NCBI GenBank assembly: GCA_012861695.1
Contig: JAAOOA010000486.1
Location: 1-64,000 of the forward strand
Reading direction: 5' to 3'
Length of the DNA stretch: 64,000 bases
Source of the DNA: Trematomus loennbergii
Lineage: Eukaryota; Chordata; Actinopteri; Perciformes; Nototheniidae
Shown piece by piece: positions 24,414 to 35,497 of the stretch (the stretch's first letter is position 1; the number at the start of each line of letters is the position of its first letter). The notes under the pieces were generated by a model. It was not told where the DNA came from. It saw nothing but the letters and a program-made list of their open reading frames with translations, and did no database searches. The translations under genes were made by a program, and so were the position numbers.

Positions 24414-24558
24414 CTGTTTGGTTCAGGGAAGTCGGGGCCTCCACCAAATCACCGTCATCCCCTCCATGTTGATCTGACGCTGCGCAACACAAGGCAGGAT
24501 GACATCACCACCCAGAGGAGCCCTGATTGGCTCAGAGGCACCAATCACTGTGGCTGAC
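24414..24558 (-). pseudogene. unit C, V-set domain first-half exon (degraded)
   Basis: Minus strand, same splice sites as the 11038 and 58665 exons. Most of the domain half is readable (IGASEPIRAPLGGDVILPC, then GMTVIWWRP with the C-strand tryptophan). A base is missing near the exon start (CAGTGATT against CAGTTGATT), producing an early stop, and an extra C plus other changes spoil the last codons (CCCCGACTTCCCTGAACC). Together with the defect in 13959-14163 this makes unit C look non-functional. Confidence 0.7.
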
Positions 24559-25333
24559 CTGTGGAAATATAGGGAGACATTTACCAAATAACTGTATTTT
24601 TGTACATAATTTGTGCTAATGTTGTACTTTCATGAGGCACACACACACACACACACATCGTTTTTTGTTTACACCAAGTTTAATTGTTTTTGTTTATCAC
24701 TGCCGGCAATTGTCACACACGTGTGGGTTATTTGGTATTTAGGTCACCTGTTGCACGCCGGTTTTGTGTTTGACGAAGAGGAGGGTGTGACCTGCTCTGA
24801 AATATCTGGTTGTTTGTTTTGTTCCCCATTTAAACATCTTTGAATACAACAGTTCTGCAGGATTACACATCTCATTATGCACATACATTTACTTAGACGG
24901 GAGGAAGTACTCAGATCTTGTACTTAGTAAAAGTAGAAGTACTCAGATCTTGTACTTGAATAAAAGTAGAAATACTCAGATCTTGTACTTGAGTAAAAGT
25001 AGAAGTACTCAGTTCTTGTACTTGAGTAAAAGTAGAAGTACTCAGATTTAGTACTTGAGTAAAAGTAGGCTACCCGTCGCCCCTGTCTGTTACGGTAAAA
25101 AGTCCTGCATTAAAAATGTTTCCTCAAGTAAAAATAGAAAAGTATTAGCATCAACATATAGTTTATTTCTATGTATTTGTTATCAAAGCTGAAGATTAGC
25201 ATCCTAATTAAGGTCAAACTGTGTCAACATGTTAAGCTTACTTTGGCTGAGTTAAGGATTTTTTTTCAGAAACGTCTATCATGCTAAAGAGGAAACAGCT
25301 ACAGTAGAATCACCAATATATCATCAAAATTAC
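24559..25333 (-). other. unit C intron 1 with minisatellite
   Basis: Holds a short (CA)10 at 24637-24656, sequence shared with 11560-11810, a 33-bp minisatellite of five units at about 24903-25070, and the MITE body after it ('aaagtcctgcattaaaaatg'). A tract at 25180-25320 ('taattaaggtcaaactgtg') is shared, inverted, with 52590-52660. Confidence 0.6.
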
Positions 25334-25421
25334 CTTCAGACTCCTCCATCCAGGGGACCAGGCTCAGAAATACAGCCAGAGCCAGGAGAGGCATTTTAAA
25401 TCCAGGCACCAAGTGAACCAT
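25334..25421 (-). CDS. unit C leader exon (signal peptide)
   Basis: Minus strand; the ATG is at 25421. Translation: MVHLVPGFKMPLLALAVFLS, then LVPWMEESEG, followed by a gtaatt donor in phase 1. It has a short N-region with one lysine, a hydrophobic core (LLALAVFLSLV) and small polar residues after it: a typical signal peptide ending close to the exon border, as usual for Ig-superfamily receptors. It is nearly identical to the leaders at 30506 and 52901. Its downstream V-set exons (24558-24414 and 14163-13959) are damaged. Confidence 0.8.
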
Positions 25422-25560
25422 GACGGATAAAAAGACATAAAAATGATCAGGAACTGATCTCTTTTTAAACTGCGTCTGGAGCCATGCTTTGTACAGTCGC
25501 TGTGATCAGGAAACTTCAAATGCGACCGAACGACACCGGCGCATGCGCAGTGGTAAGGAA
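25422..25560 (-). promoter_or_regulatory. unit C promoter-like block with NRF1-type palindrome
   Basis: Conserved with 52902-53032. It contains 'tttttaaactgcgtctgga', 'tgatcaggaa' and the palindrome gcgcatgcgc at 25539-25548 followed by 'agtggtaagg', 118 bp upstream of the ATG. GCGCATGCGC matches the known NRF1 consensus. Promoter activity is inferred. Confidence 0.5.
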
Positions 25561-25617
25561 AGAAGCGCTCTCTTTTCCTCTCTCCCCCTCTCTCTCCCCC
25601 CTCTCTTGACAGCCTTT

Positions 25618-25854
25618 AGTGATGGGAATTCCGGCTCTTCTTGGTGAGCCGAAATAACATCGTGAAAATAAATATATTGCAATGCTCAGTACAGCAGCAT
25701 CCAACAGTCTCTAATCCTTGGATATTACATGTCACTGGCTGCATGCATGCACGGAGCAGCTGTAGCGCAGAGATCATCATATCATTCTGTCTTGTATTAC
25801 TTAACAACAAAAAAACGGCTCTTGAGCCGGCTCGTTCGCGACCGACACATCACT
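25618..25854. mobile_element. short hAT-like MITE
   Basis: The ends 'agtgatgggaattccggctc' and 'gagccggctcgttcg...acatcact' are imperfect inverted repeats of a common fish MITE type. No clear target duplication was found. Confidence 0.45.
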
Positions 25855-27270
25855 ACTGTCAGTATCTCATGCAGCTCACTGATCCAGTAATGAGTGACCC
25901 GACAGTGAAGAATAAATATATTTATAACTAGTTTAGCTTGTTCCAGAGGTAGATAAAATAGCTAAGTGTGTTAGGTCTAACTCTTGTGTGTTTCGCTCCG
26001 CTCACCGGTCCGTCACAGCGGGTGGAGCTGCAGGATTTCTGCTTCACACACGTTGCATACCGCTATTTTACTGTCTTTTTCGGACACCTTAAAATAATGC
26101 CAGACCGGTGAAGCCATTTTGGCGAGCTTGTTTTGCCGCGCACAGAGAAAAGTGTCATGTATTTTACGTCATGCGATCGGCATGTTTAGAGAGCACCGAT
26201 CGATCGGAGCATTTATATGCGTTTTAATGCCATTGAACACAACTTTTGATCAGAAAACAGCAAAGGTAAGACGTATTTGCCGTTTTGGCCCTGTAAAGCT
26301 ACGTTGTGTGTTGTCTTTTGGGGCATTTCCACCATGGCGCTGAGCGCGGTTTTAGGCCCCGGCTCCACGAGGACGGAAACTGGTTGAATCCGCATATTTC
26401 TCATGCGTATAGCCCTCTAAGCTCCACGACGCCGTAGGGAAACGTAGAAACAGACCCCGCAAACGACAACGGTCCAAAGGTGGATAGATCTGGGAACTGA
26501 GCGCTCTGGGGGGTCCAACGGGGCCGTGGAGTCGCCTATACGGTCATTCGTTTTCATAGCCCCGCCTCTCCCTGCCTCTCCCCCGCGGGGTTGCTATCGT
26601 GCTCCAGTCGCTACTGACCATGCTACAGTTCTTTGTGCAACATCTACAGAGCTCCTCCTTGAATTCAGATTATTTATCTTTATCTCGATATGGACATAAC
26701 GCGAGTGAAGTCTAATCTGACAGGACGGAGACACGCAGCTCCTGCCGCTGTGATGCAGCGGGAGCAAACACACACTTCAAGTCAGATCATCACCCTTAGC
26801 TATTTTAATTACCTCTCAAACTACCTAAACTAGTTATAAATATGTTCATTTTTACTCTGGCGGGTCATCATTACTGGATCAGCTGCTGCATGAGACAGAC
26901 ACTGACGCTGTGAGAAGAGAGGAAAAAGAGACAGGCTCTGTGTATTTGATGATTATATATCATTATATCGTCGTTATTCATTTGTTTTAAAGCTCAATAA
27001 ATAACAATGAAGACCTTTGACCGGCACTTTTATAATTTTGTCCGGAAGATTTAAACTTTAATACACGTTGACCGGCGAAAAACTCTGCGCGGATCCCTCG
27101 GCCCCCCCCATGGAATAAACAGAAGGGCAGCCATGACAACCATTCTTCTTCGCTGCTTTTGTGGAGGAAGTTGCTGCTTTTGTGGAGGAAGTTACAGCAC
27201 CACGTACAGGTTCGGCATATGTACTGCAGCTTTCCCAGCGGTTGGATGTAAACGGAGCCGTCTCGTGGAG
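25855..27270. mobile_element. fold-back repeat region, family of 1-430
   Basis: Bases 25860-25980 and 26800-26905 are inverted copies of each other ('actgatccagtaatga' / 'tcattactggatcagc'; 'aactagttta' / 'taaactagtt'). Bases 26478-27270 match 1-430. Several open frames occur (26119-26343, 26987-27519) but no domain is recognisable and they run over repeat sequence. Confidence 0.5.
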
Positions 27271-27379
27271 CTTGACACAATCCGGTGTATATTGCGTGGG
27301 GACGGAAGGTTTTTTGCGGTTGCATTTGCGTTACTCCGATGCGTTTTGCCGTATTTGTCCTTGTGGAGCCGGGGCCTAA

Positions 27380-27870
27380 GCGTGCCGTGTCGTGCCGGGC
27401 CCGTTTTTGATTGGCTTCCACTAGGCCTAGTTCCGGCCCGGGGGTACTTTTTCACCTCTTTTCTGGCCCGACAAATCGTGGTTCTATCGGGGCCAACAAA
27501 CAGGGCTGAGTCGGGCTGAGTATGCTAAACTAGAGAGAGAATCGCTGCAAGGGGGCTACAACTACAACAAGATGAACATATTTGACCGTGATTTAATTGT
27601 AATACACGTTTCAAAATGATGCCGAAGTAACAACATACTGATACCGGTTAGTAAAAACCATGAATTAATGCTTTGACAAGTCTGCAGACAGACGGCAGGC
27701 GAAAAACCTTTTAAAATGCGTGTTTTCTAGATGGAGATTGGCTAAGCTAACTCAATATATGCTCCGACCGTCCACACTCACAACAACGGCCTATACAGAC
27801 ATAAATAAAGCAGCGACTGTACTCGCCATGACACAGGCAGTCTGTGGTGTGTACTTGTTTAGATGACTTT
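27380..27870. mobile_element. Harbinger-like MITE, inverted partial copy of 46232-46990
   Basis: Bases 27500-27865 match the reverse complement of 46440-46835 ('ctgataccggttagtaaaaa', 'aagcagcgactgta'). The outer TIRs are diverged or missing. Confidence 0.55.
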
Positions 27871-28261
27871 CGCTGCCGTTGAGTTCTGGTCGCAGGGCCG
27901 TCCCTCCCTACAGGCCGATCATGCAGACTGCGTGGGGCCTCACCTTGCGGAGGGTGAAAATGCGGCGCACCTATGCGCTAATGCGGCGCAATTAGTGTGG
28001 CGTGGCACGGTTTCGCCGCTGCGAGGCTCCACTCGCACATCCGTCAGAAAACTGTAATTCAAGTAACGGCTAGTTTAATCCCGTTAGTGAGATATGGAGA
28101 CGAACATCTTTCGAGTGCTGGTAGATCACCGTCAGTAAGTTCGTTTTTAGTGATCAATCTGTGGGGTATTAAAGCCCTTAATGCACACACACGCTACATT
28201 TACTGTGATAACAATAAGTACAAAGAGTCCAAGAGTTTAACTAACATGGTTCCTCCTATAG
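27871..28261. other. unassigned DNA
   Basis: Contains 'aagtaacggctagttt.atcccgtta', also found at 48885-48910, so at least part is repetitive. Open frames at 27863-28057 and 27997-28296 have no recognisable features. Confidence 0.35.
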
Positions 28262-29131
28262 CAGGGGTGTCAAACTCAAGGCCAAATCCGGCCTGAAAAC
28301 TAATTTAATGTGGCCCGCAAGAGCTTGCAATTATTGCTTTCAGACGTAGTTAATTATTAAGTTATTACCCTATCCGATAATAATCCAATGCAGAGGCCAT
28401 AATGTAATATAATTAGGGCTGTCAGTCGATTAAAATATTTAATCGCGATTAATCGCATGATTGTCCATAGTTAATCGCAAATTAATCGCACATTTTTTAT
28501 CTGTTCTAAATGTACCTTAGAGGGATATTTTTCAAGTTTTTTAATACTCTTATCAACATATGAGTGGACAAATATGCTTTATATGTTTGTTTATTATCAT
28601 TTGAACAATGACAAATATTCTCATGAATATTAAACACAACAACCTGAACATTACAAATATTCGCCTCAATTCAACCTGGAACCTCTCTCATACAATAATA
28701 CAGTGTGTGTGTGTAAGGTGTGCCTCGCTCGCGAGTCGCCCCACACATACACACTCCCTCCCGGTCCTCCCGATGGCCAGTCCGGGCCTGCCGGTGAGCG
28801 TGGAAGTGTGGTCTGCCACAAGCGGGCGGCAGGAGCGGGGCTGTCAGCATCAGCTTGTAGATGGTATTTTAAACTCGATGCGCTCTGAAACTACGGGGCG
28901 GCCGAGGACAAAAAATACACATGCGTTAATCGCGTTAAAATAATTAGTGGCGTTAATTGTTTTTTTGCGTTAACGCGTTATTAACGCGTTAACTTGACAG
29001 CCCTAAATATAATACATTATTTATATATATTATATTTATATATTCTTAAAGTTACAACCGGCCCTTTGAGTGCAACCATAATGCTGATGTGGCCCGCGAT
29101 GAAATTGAGTTTGACAGAATTGACACCCCTG
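28262..29131. mobile_element. hAT MITE 'caggggtgtcaaactcaagg', interrupted
   Basis: The ends 'caggggtgtcaaactc' and 'gagtttgacagaattgacacccctg' are inverted, with flanks tcctatag / gcctagag (6 of 8). A younger hAT (28414-29005) is nested inside. Confidence 0.65.
28414..29005. mobile_element. hAT MITE with perfect 8-bp TSD
   Basis: Same family as 9175-10046. The ends are 'tagggctgtcagtcgatt' and 'cttgacagcccta', and the target duplication aatataat is perfect at 28406-28413 and 29006-29013. Confidence 0.85.
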
Positions 29132-29682
29132 GCCTAGAGCATTGCCCCTATGGTTTTTATTATCTGTTTGTGCTTGTTGTTTTGTTTTGTGCTCGACACT
29201 TGGTATGAAGATACAAACTCTAAACTAAATGCTATGATACAGAATACTTTCTGCTGTCCTGATATTGACGAGGAGCTCAATCCACCATTTTGGAGCCAGG
29301 TAAAGACGTGTTTTGGCCCAATACGCTCGTCCCTCATCTGGAACAAGTAGAAACAGATAAAGTCGACACAGGTCCTTACAGTAATGCATTGCGTGTCAAG
29401 ATGTTGTTTCCCCGCTCGGTCCACTTGTTTCCAGACGTGCTGCAGGTCTGAATCTGCGTCGGCTGCGTCGGCTACGTCGCCCACTATGCCGCCCGCCTAC
29501 GAACACACCGCAAAGACTTCAGTCGACGAGTGGCAATAACTGTCCTTACCAGCAGGCAGCGGTAGTGTGTATTCGTCATTCAAAAGAGCAACAACCGGAA
29601 GACAGACTGCCTTTTATACACCAAGAGAAGAAGAACAGACTGAGTGATATAAACAAACAAACACAGCGTCTGGCCAGGCGGT
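29132..29682. repeat. repeat fragments, including one shared with 49430-49590
   Basis: Bases 29320-29450 are nearly identical to 49470-49585 ('agtcgacacaggtccttaca', 'ttgtttccagacgtgctgca'). From about 29500 the Harbinger family sequence begins ('aacacaccgcaaagacttca'). The minus frame at 29134-29484 is not a gene. Confidence 0.5.
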
Positions 29683-29928
29683 TTGTCCATTGTGGCAGAT
29701 GAGGCATTTCCCCTGAAGGAGCACCTGATGAAGCCCTATCCGAACCGCAGGCTAGCTGTAGAGCAACGCATCTTCAACTACAGGCTGTCGCGGGCTTGGA
29801 GGGTGGTAGAAAATGCCTTTGGCATCCTAGCCAACCGTTTTCGGGTCTTTCTCACTGAACTATGCCAATATTTTAACGGTGTCGGTGCAGTGCCTTTTCA
29901 GTGGATAAGATATAGCAAATATGTCTAA
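29683..29928 (+). pseudogene. PIF/Harbinger transposase C-terminal remnant
   Basis: The frame reads VADEAFPLKEHLMKPYPNR, then EQRIFNYRLSRAWRVVENAF, then GILANRFRVFLT. This is the distal part of the HARBI1-like DDE nuclease fold: the aspartate in 'DEAFPL' and the glutamate in 'RVVENAFG' are the last catalytic acidic residues of the family. The N-terminal half with the first catalytic aspartate is gone. It lies between Harbinger-family end sequences (29500-29660) and suggests that a full-length relative once mobilised the nearby MITEs. Confidence 0.85.
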
Positions 29929-30421
29929 AGAACTGTACAATGTCAACAATCGACTACAATACGATAAAAATAGTGTGCAATACAATAAAAAAAAGAGTTT
30001 GCCAAATATGTCTAATGCTGTGTTATCAATGGCTGTAGTATCAAGGTACGAAATAAAGTTTTGTATTGCCTATCCTACTATTTGTGTTTATGCTTTTAAT
30101 CACACAGCGTTAATAAAAAAAAAAAATGTGCCTACATAACTGCCAGTAGCAGCCGCACATTATTATTGGTTTAACTACTAACAGTATATTTTTAACACAT
30201 TTTAAAATGACCATCTTGAACAGCTACAACGTTAAAATAGATTGTGGAGGATAATGGGAGAAAGAATAGAGGGGCAGACAGAACACTATCTGAATAATGG
30301 CCACTTCTTGCAAAATGTACATGACTTTCCCGACGCCTCCCGCCGATTTTCAGAAACGTCTATCGTGCTAAAGAGGAAACAGCGATAGTAGAATCACCAA
30401 TATCAACAAAAATCAGTTTAC
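29929..30421. other. AT-rich DNA and orphan-leader intron
   Basis: Mostly AT-rich sequence without recognised genes. The last 70 bases ('ttcagaaacgtctatcgtgctaaagagg') are paralogous to intron 1 of unit C (25266) and gene B (52762). Confidence 0.4.
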
Positions 30422-30506
30422 CTTCTGACTCCTCCGTCCAGGGGACCAGGCTCAGAAATACAGCCAGAGCCAGGAGAAGCATTTTAAATCCAGGATAAAA
30501 TGACAT
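30422..30506 (-). CDS. orphan leader exon (signal peptide)
   Basis: Minus strand, ATG at 30506: MSFYPGFKMLLLALAVFLSL, then VPWTEESEG, with a gtaaac donor in phase 1, as in unit C and gene B. No V-set exon lies between it and the unit C leader at 25421, so it either splices over that leader into unit C or is what remains of a deleted gene. A Harbinger MITE begins 75 bp upstream of the ATG, where the other copies carry their NRF1-type box. Confidence 0.65.
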
Positions 30507-30580
30507 ACAAATGATCAGGAACTCATTTCTATTTAAACTGCGTCTACGTTCCCTGTTATCAGGAAACACAATAGACTGTA

Positions 30581-31497
30581 AAGGCCCTGACACACCAGGC
30601 AGTCACCATAGAACTCGCCGACACCCGACACCGACAGTTCCATCGACGAGTTCTCCTGCGTCTTGGCCGTGTGTCGCACTGGAAATCACCGCAAAGACTT
30701 CAGCCGAGCACGTACGAACTGCGCATGCGTGAGTGGCAATAACTCTCCTTACCAGCAGGCGGCGGTAGTGTGTATTCGTCATTCAAAATAGGCAACAACC
30801 GGAAGACAGAGAAGAAGAACAGACTGATATACAAACAAATAGCGTGTGCGTTCCATTTTCACTCTCGTCCATCGAAAACATGTTTTAGAATATAAAAATA
30901 CATGCATGATGAAATGAGCACATAAAGTGCAGACATACTATAAAATCACAGTTAATAGACCTGCATCTGATGATCGCAGTGTTCTGGCGGGTGTGTAGTT
31001 TATTGAGTCAGCAATGTAATAATGGCCACTTCTTGCTAAATTTACGATGAGATGAAAAACCGGACTTGACCAAACAAATCACGGAGCTCTCAGCAGAGGA
31101 CAGCCGGGGACGCTCCCGCCGATATCAGAGATGTCCCTGCTATGTGTGGGAGGTAAGAGAGGACATTTAAGGGCTATGTTTGATGTCTTTAAGTATCACC
31201 TGCTGGGGTTTAGCTGCTGTCCTGTGCCTTAAATCGTTTGTTTTACGTCCCTCACTTCCGTTTCGCTTCTCATTTGCTAGCTGAACAGCTGATCAGAGTG
31301 GTTTCTTGGCCCGATAGCTTGTGTCCAACACCCGGCCGATTCAACATGTTGAATCGCCCGGGTGTCGACCGTGAAAGGCCAAATAGGCGTGTCACGGCCG
31401 AGGGTTCGGGACACACCAAATTGACTTTGGGCGACAAGGAACGCGTTGTCGCCAGACAACCAAGACGGCTGATATCGGCCTGGTGTGTAAGGGCCTT
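30581..31497. mobile_element. complete Harbinger MITE with TAA target duplication
   Basis: The left TIR aggccctgacacaccaggc and the right TIR gcctggtgtgtaagggcct differ at a single position. TAA lies at 30579-30581 and again at 31497-31499. It carries 'tgcgcatgcgtgag' at about 30720. Other copies: 2700-3422 and, with transposase, around 29500-29930. Confidence 0.85.
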
Positions 31498-32206
<709 letters not shown>

Positions 32207-32339
32207 AGATGCAGCGGACAGACAGGTCTCAGTTGGTTTGGTGTCCTCTGCTTACTTGTAAATAAAACTTTTGGCCCGTCATTTATTTCCCTCATTGTAG
32301 CGACCAGAGAGGGGGGGGGGAAACCCCCTACAGAGTTAA

Positions 32340-32525
32340 AAGTTTAAATGGGGAACAAAACAAACAACCAGATATTTCAGAGCAAGGTCACACCCTCCTC
32401 TTCGTCAAACACAAAACCGGCGAGCAACAGGTGACCTAAATACCAAATAACCCACACCTGTGTGACAATTGCCGGCAGTGATAAACAAAAACAATTAAAC
32501 TTGGTGTAAAAGATAATATACATTA
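32340..32525. repeat. inverted copy of the V-unit intron segment
   Basis: Reverse complement of 24657-24835 / 11560-11735 ('gtcacaccctcctcttcgtc', 'ccacacctgtgtgacaattg'). It shows that a fragment of the receptor-gene intron was copied in the opposite orientation beside the endothelin-receptor-like exon. Confidence 0.65.
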
Positions 32526-32531
32526 TAAGCA

Positions 32532-32533
32532 AT

Positions 32534-32573
<40 letters not shown>

Positions 32574-32596
32574 GTGTGTGTGTGTGTGTGTGTGTG
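32532..32596. repeat. (GT)n array at an exon donor
   Basis: A GT array of about 65 bp with one 'gtt' break. In minus sense it starts 3-4 bases after the exon end at 32600, so the donor gtac is immediately followed by the CA repeat. Confidence 0.9.
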
Positions 32597-32599
32597 TAC

Positions 32600-32754
32600 C
32601 TGTTTGAGGTGTTCACTCAGGGCGATCCTCAGGCTTCCCTTCTGGTGCCGCGCAGCATCTCGCAGGTCATGAGTCCGTAGAACACAGCCGAGCAGGTCAG
32701 AGGAACGCAGAAGTAAAACCCAAACAGCCACCAGTCCTTCGCGTCTCTATAGAA
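32600..32754 (-). pseudogene. ednra: isolated endothelin receptor A-like exon
   Basis: Minus strand, 155 nt between 'gtgtgttgcag' and 'gtacac'. It encodes [20 protein letters not shown], then a segment with YGLMTCEML, and after a frame change [14 protein letters not shown]. This is the transmembrane-5 region and start of intracellular loop 3 of endothelin receptors. '[13 protein letters not shown]' is the A-type form; the B type differs here. A 1- or 2-base length error in 'ctgcgcggcaccag' breaks the frame, with a stop a few codons later. No neighbouring receptor exon (loop 2, or the RREVAKTVFCLV exon) was seen. It looks like a captured or relic exon of this peptide-hormone GPCR. Confidence 0.75.
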
Positions 32755-33098
<344 letters not shown>

Positions 33099-33984
33099 TG
33101 CATCTGTAGCCTGTTATTGTCTCATTAATACCGCACTGTCAATGAATTCAAAGTAAATATAAGTCGTCATGAACACATCTGTCCATCAGACAGAGGGCTG
33201 CTGTGCCTCCTGTCATCATTAATGGACGTCTCTTTAAAATGACCACTCAGAGGAGAGGAGTTCTCATTTCTCTAACCACCTGCTGCTTCCCCCTCCTCTC
33301 TCCTCGGCTCCTCCGCTCGCATCTCCTGTGGGCGGGACTAAGTCTCGAGGATAGGAGTCGAGGAGGGGAGTCGAGGAGGAACATTTGATGACATGAGAAC
33401 GGGCCCTTGCTCTGGGCCCCCTGCAGGCTGGACTCACCATTACAGCCCATAATATGAAACCGCTGCTGATTTGTTTGTTCTCAGCTTTATACATTATTAT
33501 GCAGAATTCAGAGGCCTGTACGACGAAGCCGGTTCAACATACTGTAAGAGTTACCCGGTTGACCTAATCCAAAACAAAGCGCTTATCCAGTGTGGCTCCT
33601 GAAAGGGGGCAAGGGACACTATGCTCCCAAATATTAAGCCTTGACCCCCATCTTAAAATTGATATGATAAAAAAATTATCTGCATTGTCGGAGGCCTTTT
33701 TTCCTCATCATCATGTCAAATTGTACAGCTTTCCTTAGTTTTGAATGCAGAAAGATGACTATATTAGAGGATTAAGTGAATATATTAAGTGAATTACTCA
33801 AACTGCATTTGTAAAGGAATGATTCTGTCCTATTGGCAGATTACTACTCTAACAGTGATATCGACAAGAGGTTTCCAATGTAAATTTAACTATTTTTAAT
33901 TGATTAGTATTATATTTTGTGACAGTGTGGTGACACTCATTTTAATGAAGACACATTTGTGTATCTTGAAATTCATTTATTTGA
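33099..33984. other. repeat fragments, no gene
   Basis: Bases 33200-33375 share 'tcatcattaa.gac', 'ctccgctcgcatct' and 'gagtcgaggaggggag' with 45185-45365. Bases 33510-33590 are a truncated left end of the TIR element at 8489. Bases 33590-33980 are AT-rich and unassigned. Confidence 0.4.
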
Positions 33985-34680
33985 CAGAGCTGGAAACTGA
34001 TTAACATACACAAGGTCTCAACCATTCTTTGGAAGAGCTTTCAAGCCACCCACGTCCACGGGGACATCACAGAGCAGCTACATGCTGCAACTGTCAGTGA
34101 TATTCAGGAACGTATGGAGTATCTGAAACGCGTAGCAGCAGTGACGGCCTTTCTTGGGAAGCAAGGGATTGCTTTCAGAGGGCACAACGAAGCAGCAGAG
34201 AGTGATAACAAGGGTCATTTTATGGAATGCATGAAGCTTCTTGAACACTTTGATCCTTCTCTGCAAACATATAAGCCACCTTCATGTGTGACCTACCTCT
34301 CACCCTCATCACAGAATGAGATGATTGAAAGCACCGCTGACGTTATAATGGCAAGGATAATCTCTGAGATTAAAGAGGCAAAAATGTACTCAGTAATGGT
34401 GGATGAAGCAAGGGAGAATCACACAGAGCAGCTTGCATTGTGTGTGCGATATGTAAATCCACAAGGCTCAGTGAAAGAAAGGTTCCTTGGACTTTCTCAG
34501 CTTGCAGCATTTGATGCTAAAACCATTACTGACACATTAGAGCAGCTACTTGACAAACATGGAATAAGACATCTTAAATGTGTTGCTCAAAGTTATGATG
34601 GTGCTGCTGTTATGAGTGGAAAAGTGAGAGGTGTACAAGCTCGATTTAGAGAGAAGCATCCAGAGGCACTTTATGCCTAA
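33985..34680 (+). pseudogene. hAT-type transposase fragment (DUF4371 / ZMYM1-like)
   Basis: Open from about 33985 (first ATG 34114) to a stop at 34678. Diagnostic phrases in order: GITERs replaced here by HGDITEQL, then FLGKQGIAFRGHNE, YLSPSSQNEMIE, IISEIKEAKMYSVMVDEA, EQLALCVRYV and YDGAAVMSGKVRGVQARFRE. These follow the order of the DUF4371 domain in ZMYM1-like and TTF/hAT-dimer proteins; the aspartates in 'VMVDEA' and 'YDGA' correspond to conserved acidic residues. The frame stops where 'ALYVHC.AH' is expected, and the C-terminal dimerisation region is missing. No TIRs were found, so this is a truncated copy. Confidence 0.85.
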
Positions 34681-34984
34681 CAGAGCTAATGCAGGCACAC
34701 ATTTGTTTGTGACACCAGATGGCGTGATTCTCCGATTTAACAAGGATGTGATACCAACCTTTATAACTCTGTGTTACACACACACGACACACCTGGTGGG
34801 GGGTGGGGCGGTGTCAGGCTTCAATTCAGTAAACCTGCTCATTGGTTACCTGAATTATACAGTGGGGGAAAGTATAGGCCTACTGTATAGGAATAGTAAA
34901 TAAGTGAGGTGATTAACTTCATTATCTTCATTGGAATCTACTTTATTGTCAAGTAAAAGTCCTGCTTTCAAAATGTTCCTCAAG
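34681..34984. other. junction DNA leading into the segmental duplication
   Basis: Unassigned to about 34850; then 'ctgaattatacagtggggg.aaagtatag' starts similarity to 53325-53480. Confidence 0.4.
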
Positions 34985-35497
34985 TAAAAGAAGTACTCAG
35001 ATTTTGTACTTGAGTAAAAGTAGAAGTACTCAGATCTTGTATTTGAGTAAAAGTAGAAGTACTCAGATGTTGTACTTGAGTAAAAATAGAAGTACTCAGA
35101 TGTTGTACTTTAGTAAAAGTAGAAGTACTCAGATCTTGTACTTTAGTAAACGTAGAAGTACTCAGATCTTGTACTTTAGTAAAAGTAGAAGTACTCTGAT
35201 CTTGTACTTTAGTAAAAATAGAAGTACTCTGATCTTGTACTTGAGTAAAAATAGAAGTACTCTGATCTTGTACTTGAGTAAAAATAGAAGTACTCAGATG
35301 TTGTACTTTAGTAAAAGTAGAAGTACTCAGATCTTGTACTTTAGTAAAAGTAGAAGTACTCAGATCTTGTACTTTAGTAAACGTAGAAGTACTCAGATCT
35401 TGTACTTTAGTAAAGGTAGAAGTACTCTGATCTTGTACTTTAGTAAAAGTAGAAGTACTCAGATGTTGTACTTTAGTAAAGGTAGAAGTACTCAGCT
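34985..35497. repeat. 33-bp minisatellite, about 16 units
   Basis: Units 'aagtactcagatcttgtact' + 'tgagtaaaagtag' with variants gttgt, ctctgat, ttagt, aaaata and cgtag. Because 33 is a multiple of 3 it yields a spurious 170-codon frame with an 11-residue period. Confidence 0.95.

Noticed and set aside
27133..27519. 128-codon plus-strand frame opposite a 144-codon minus frame
   Set aside because: GC-rich repeat DNA open on both strands; runs across the junction of two transposon copies.
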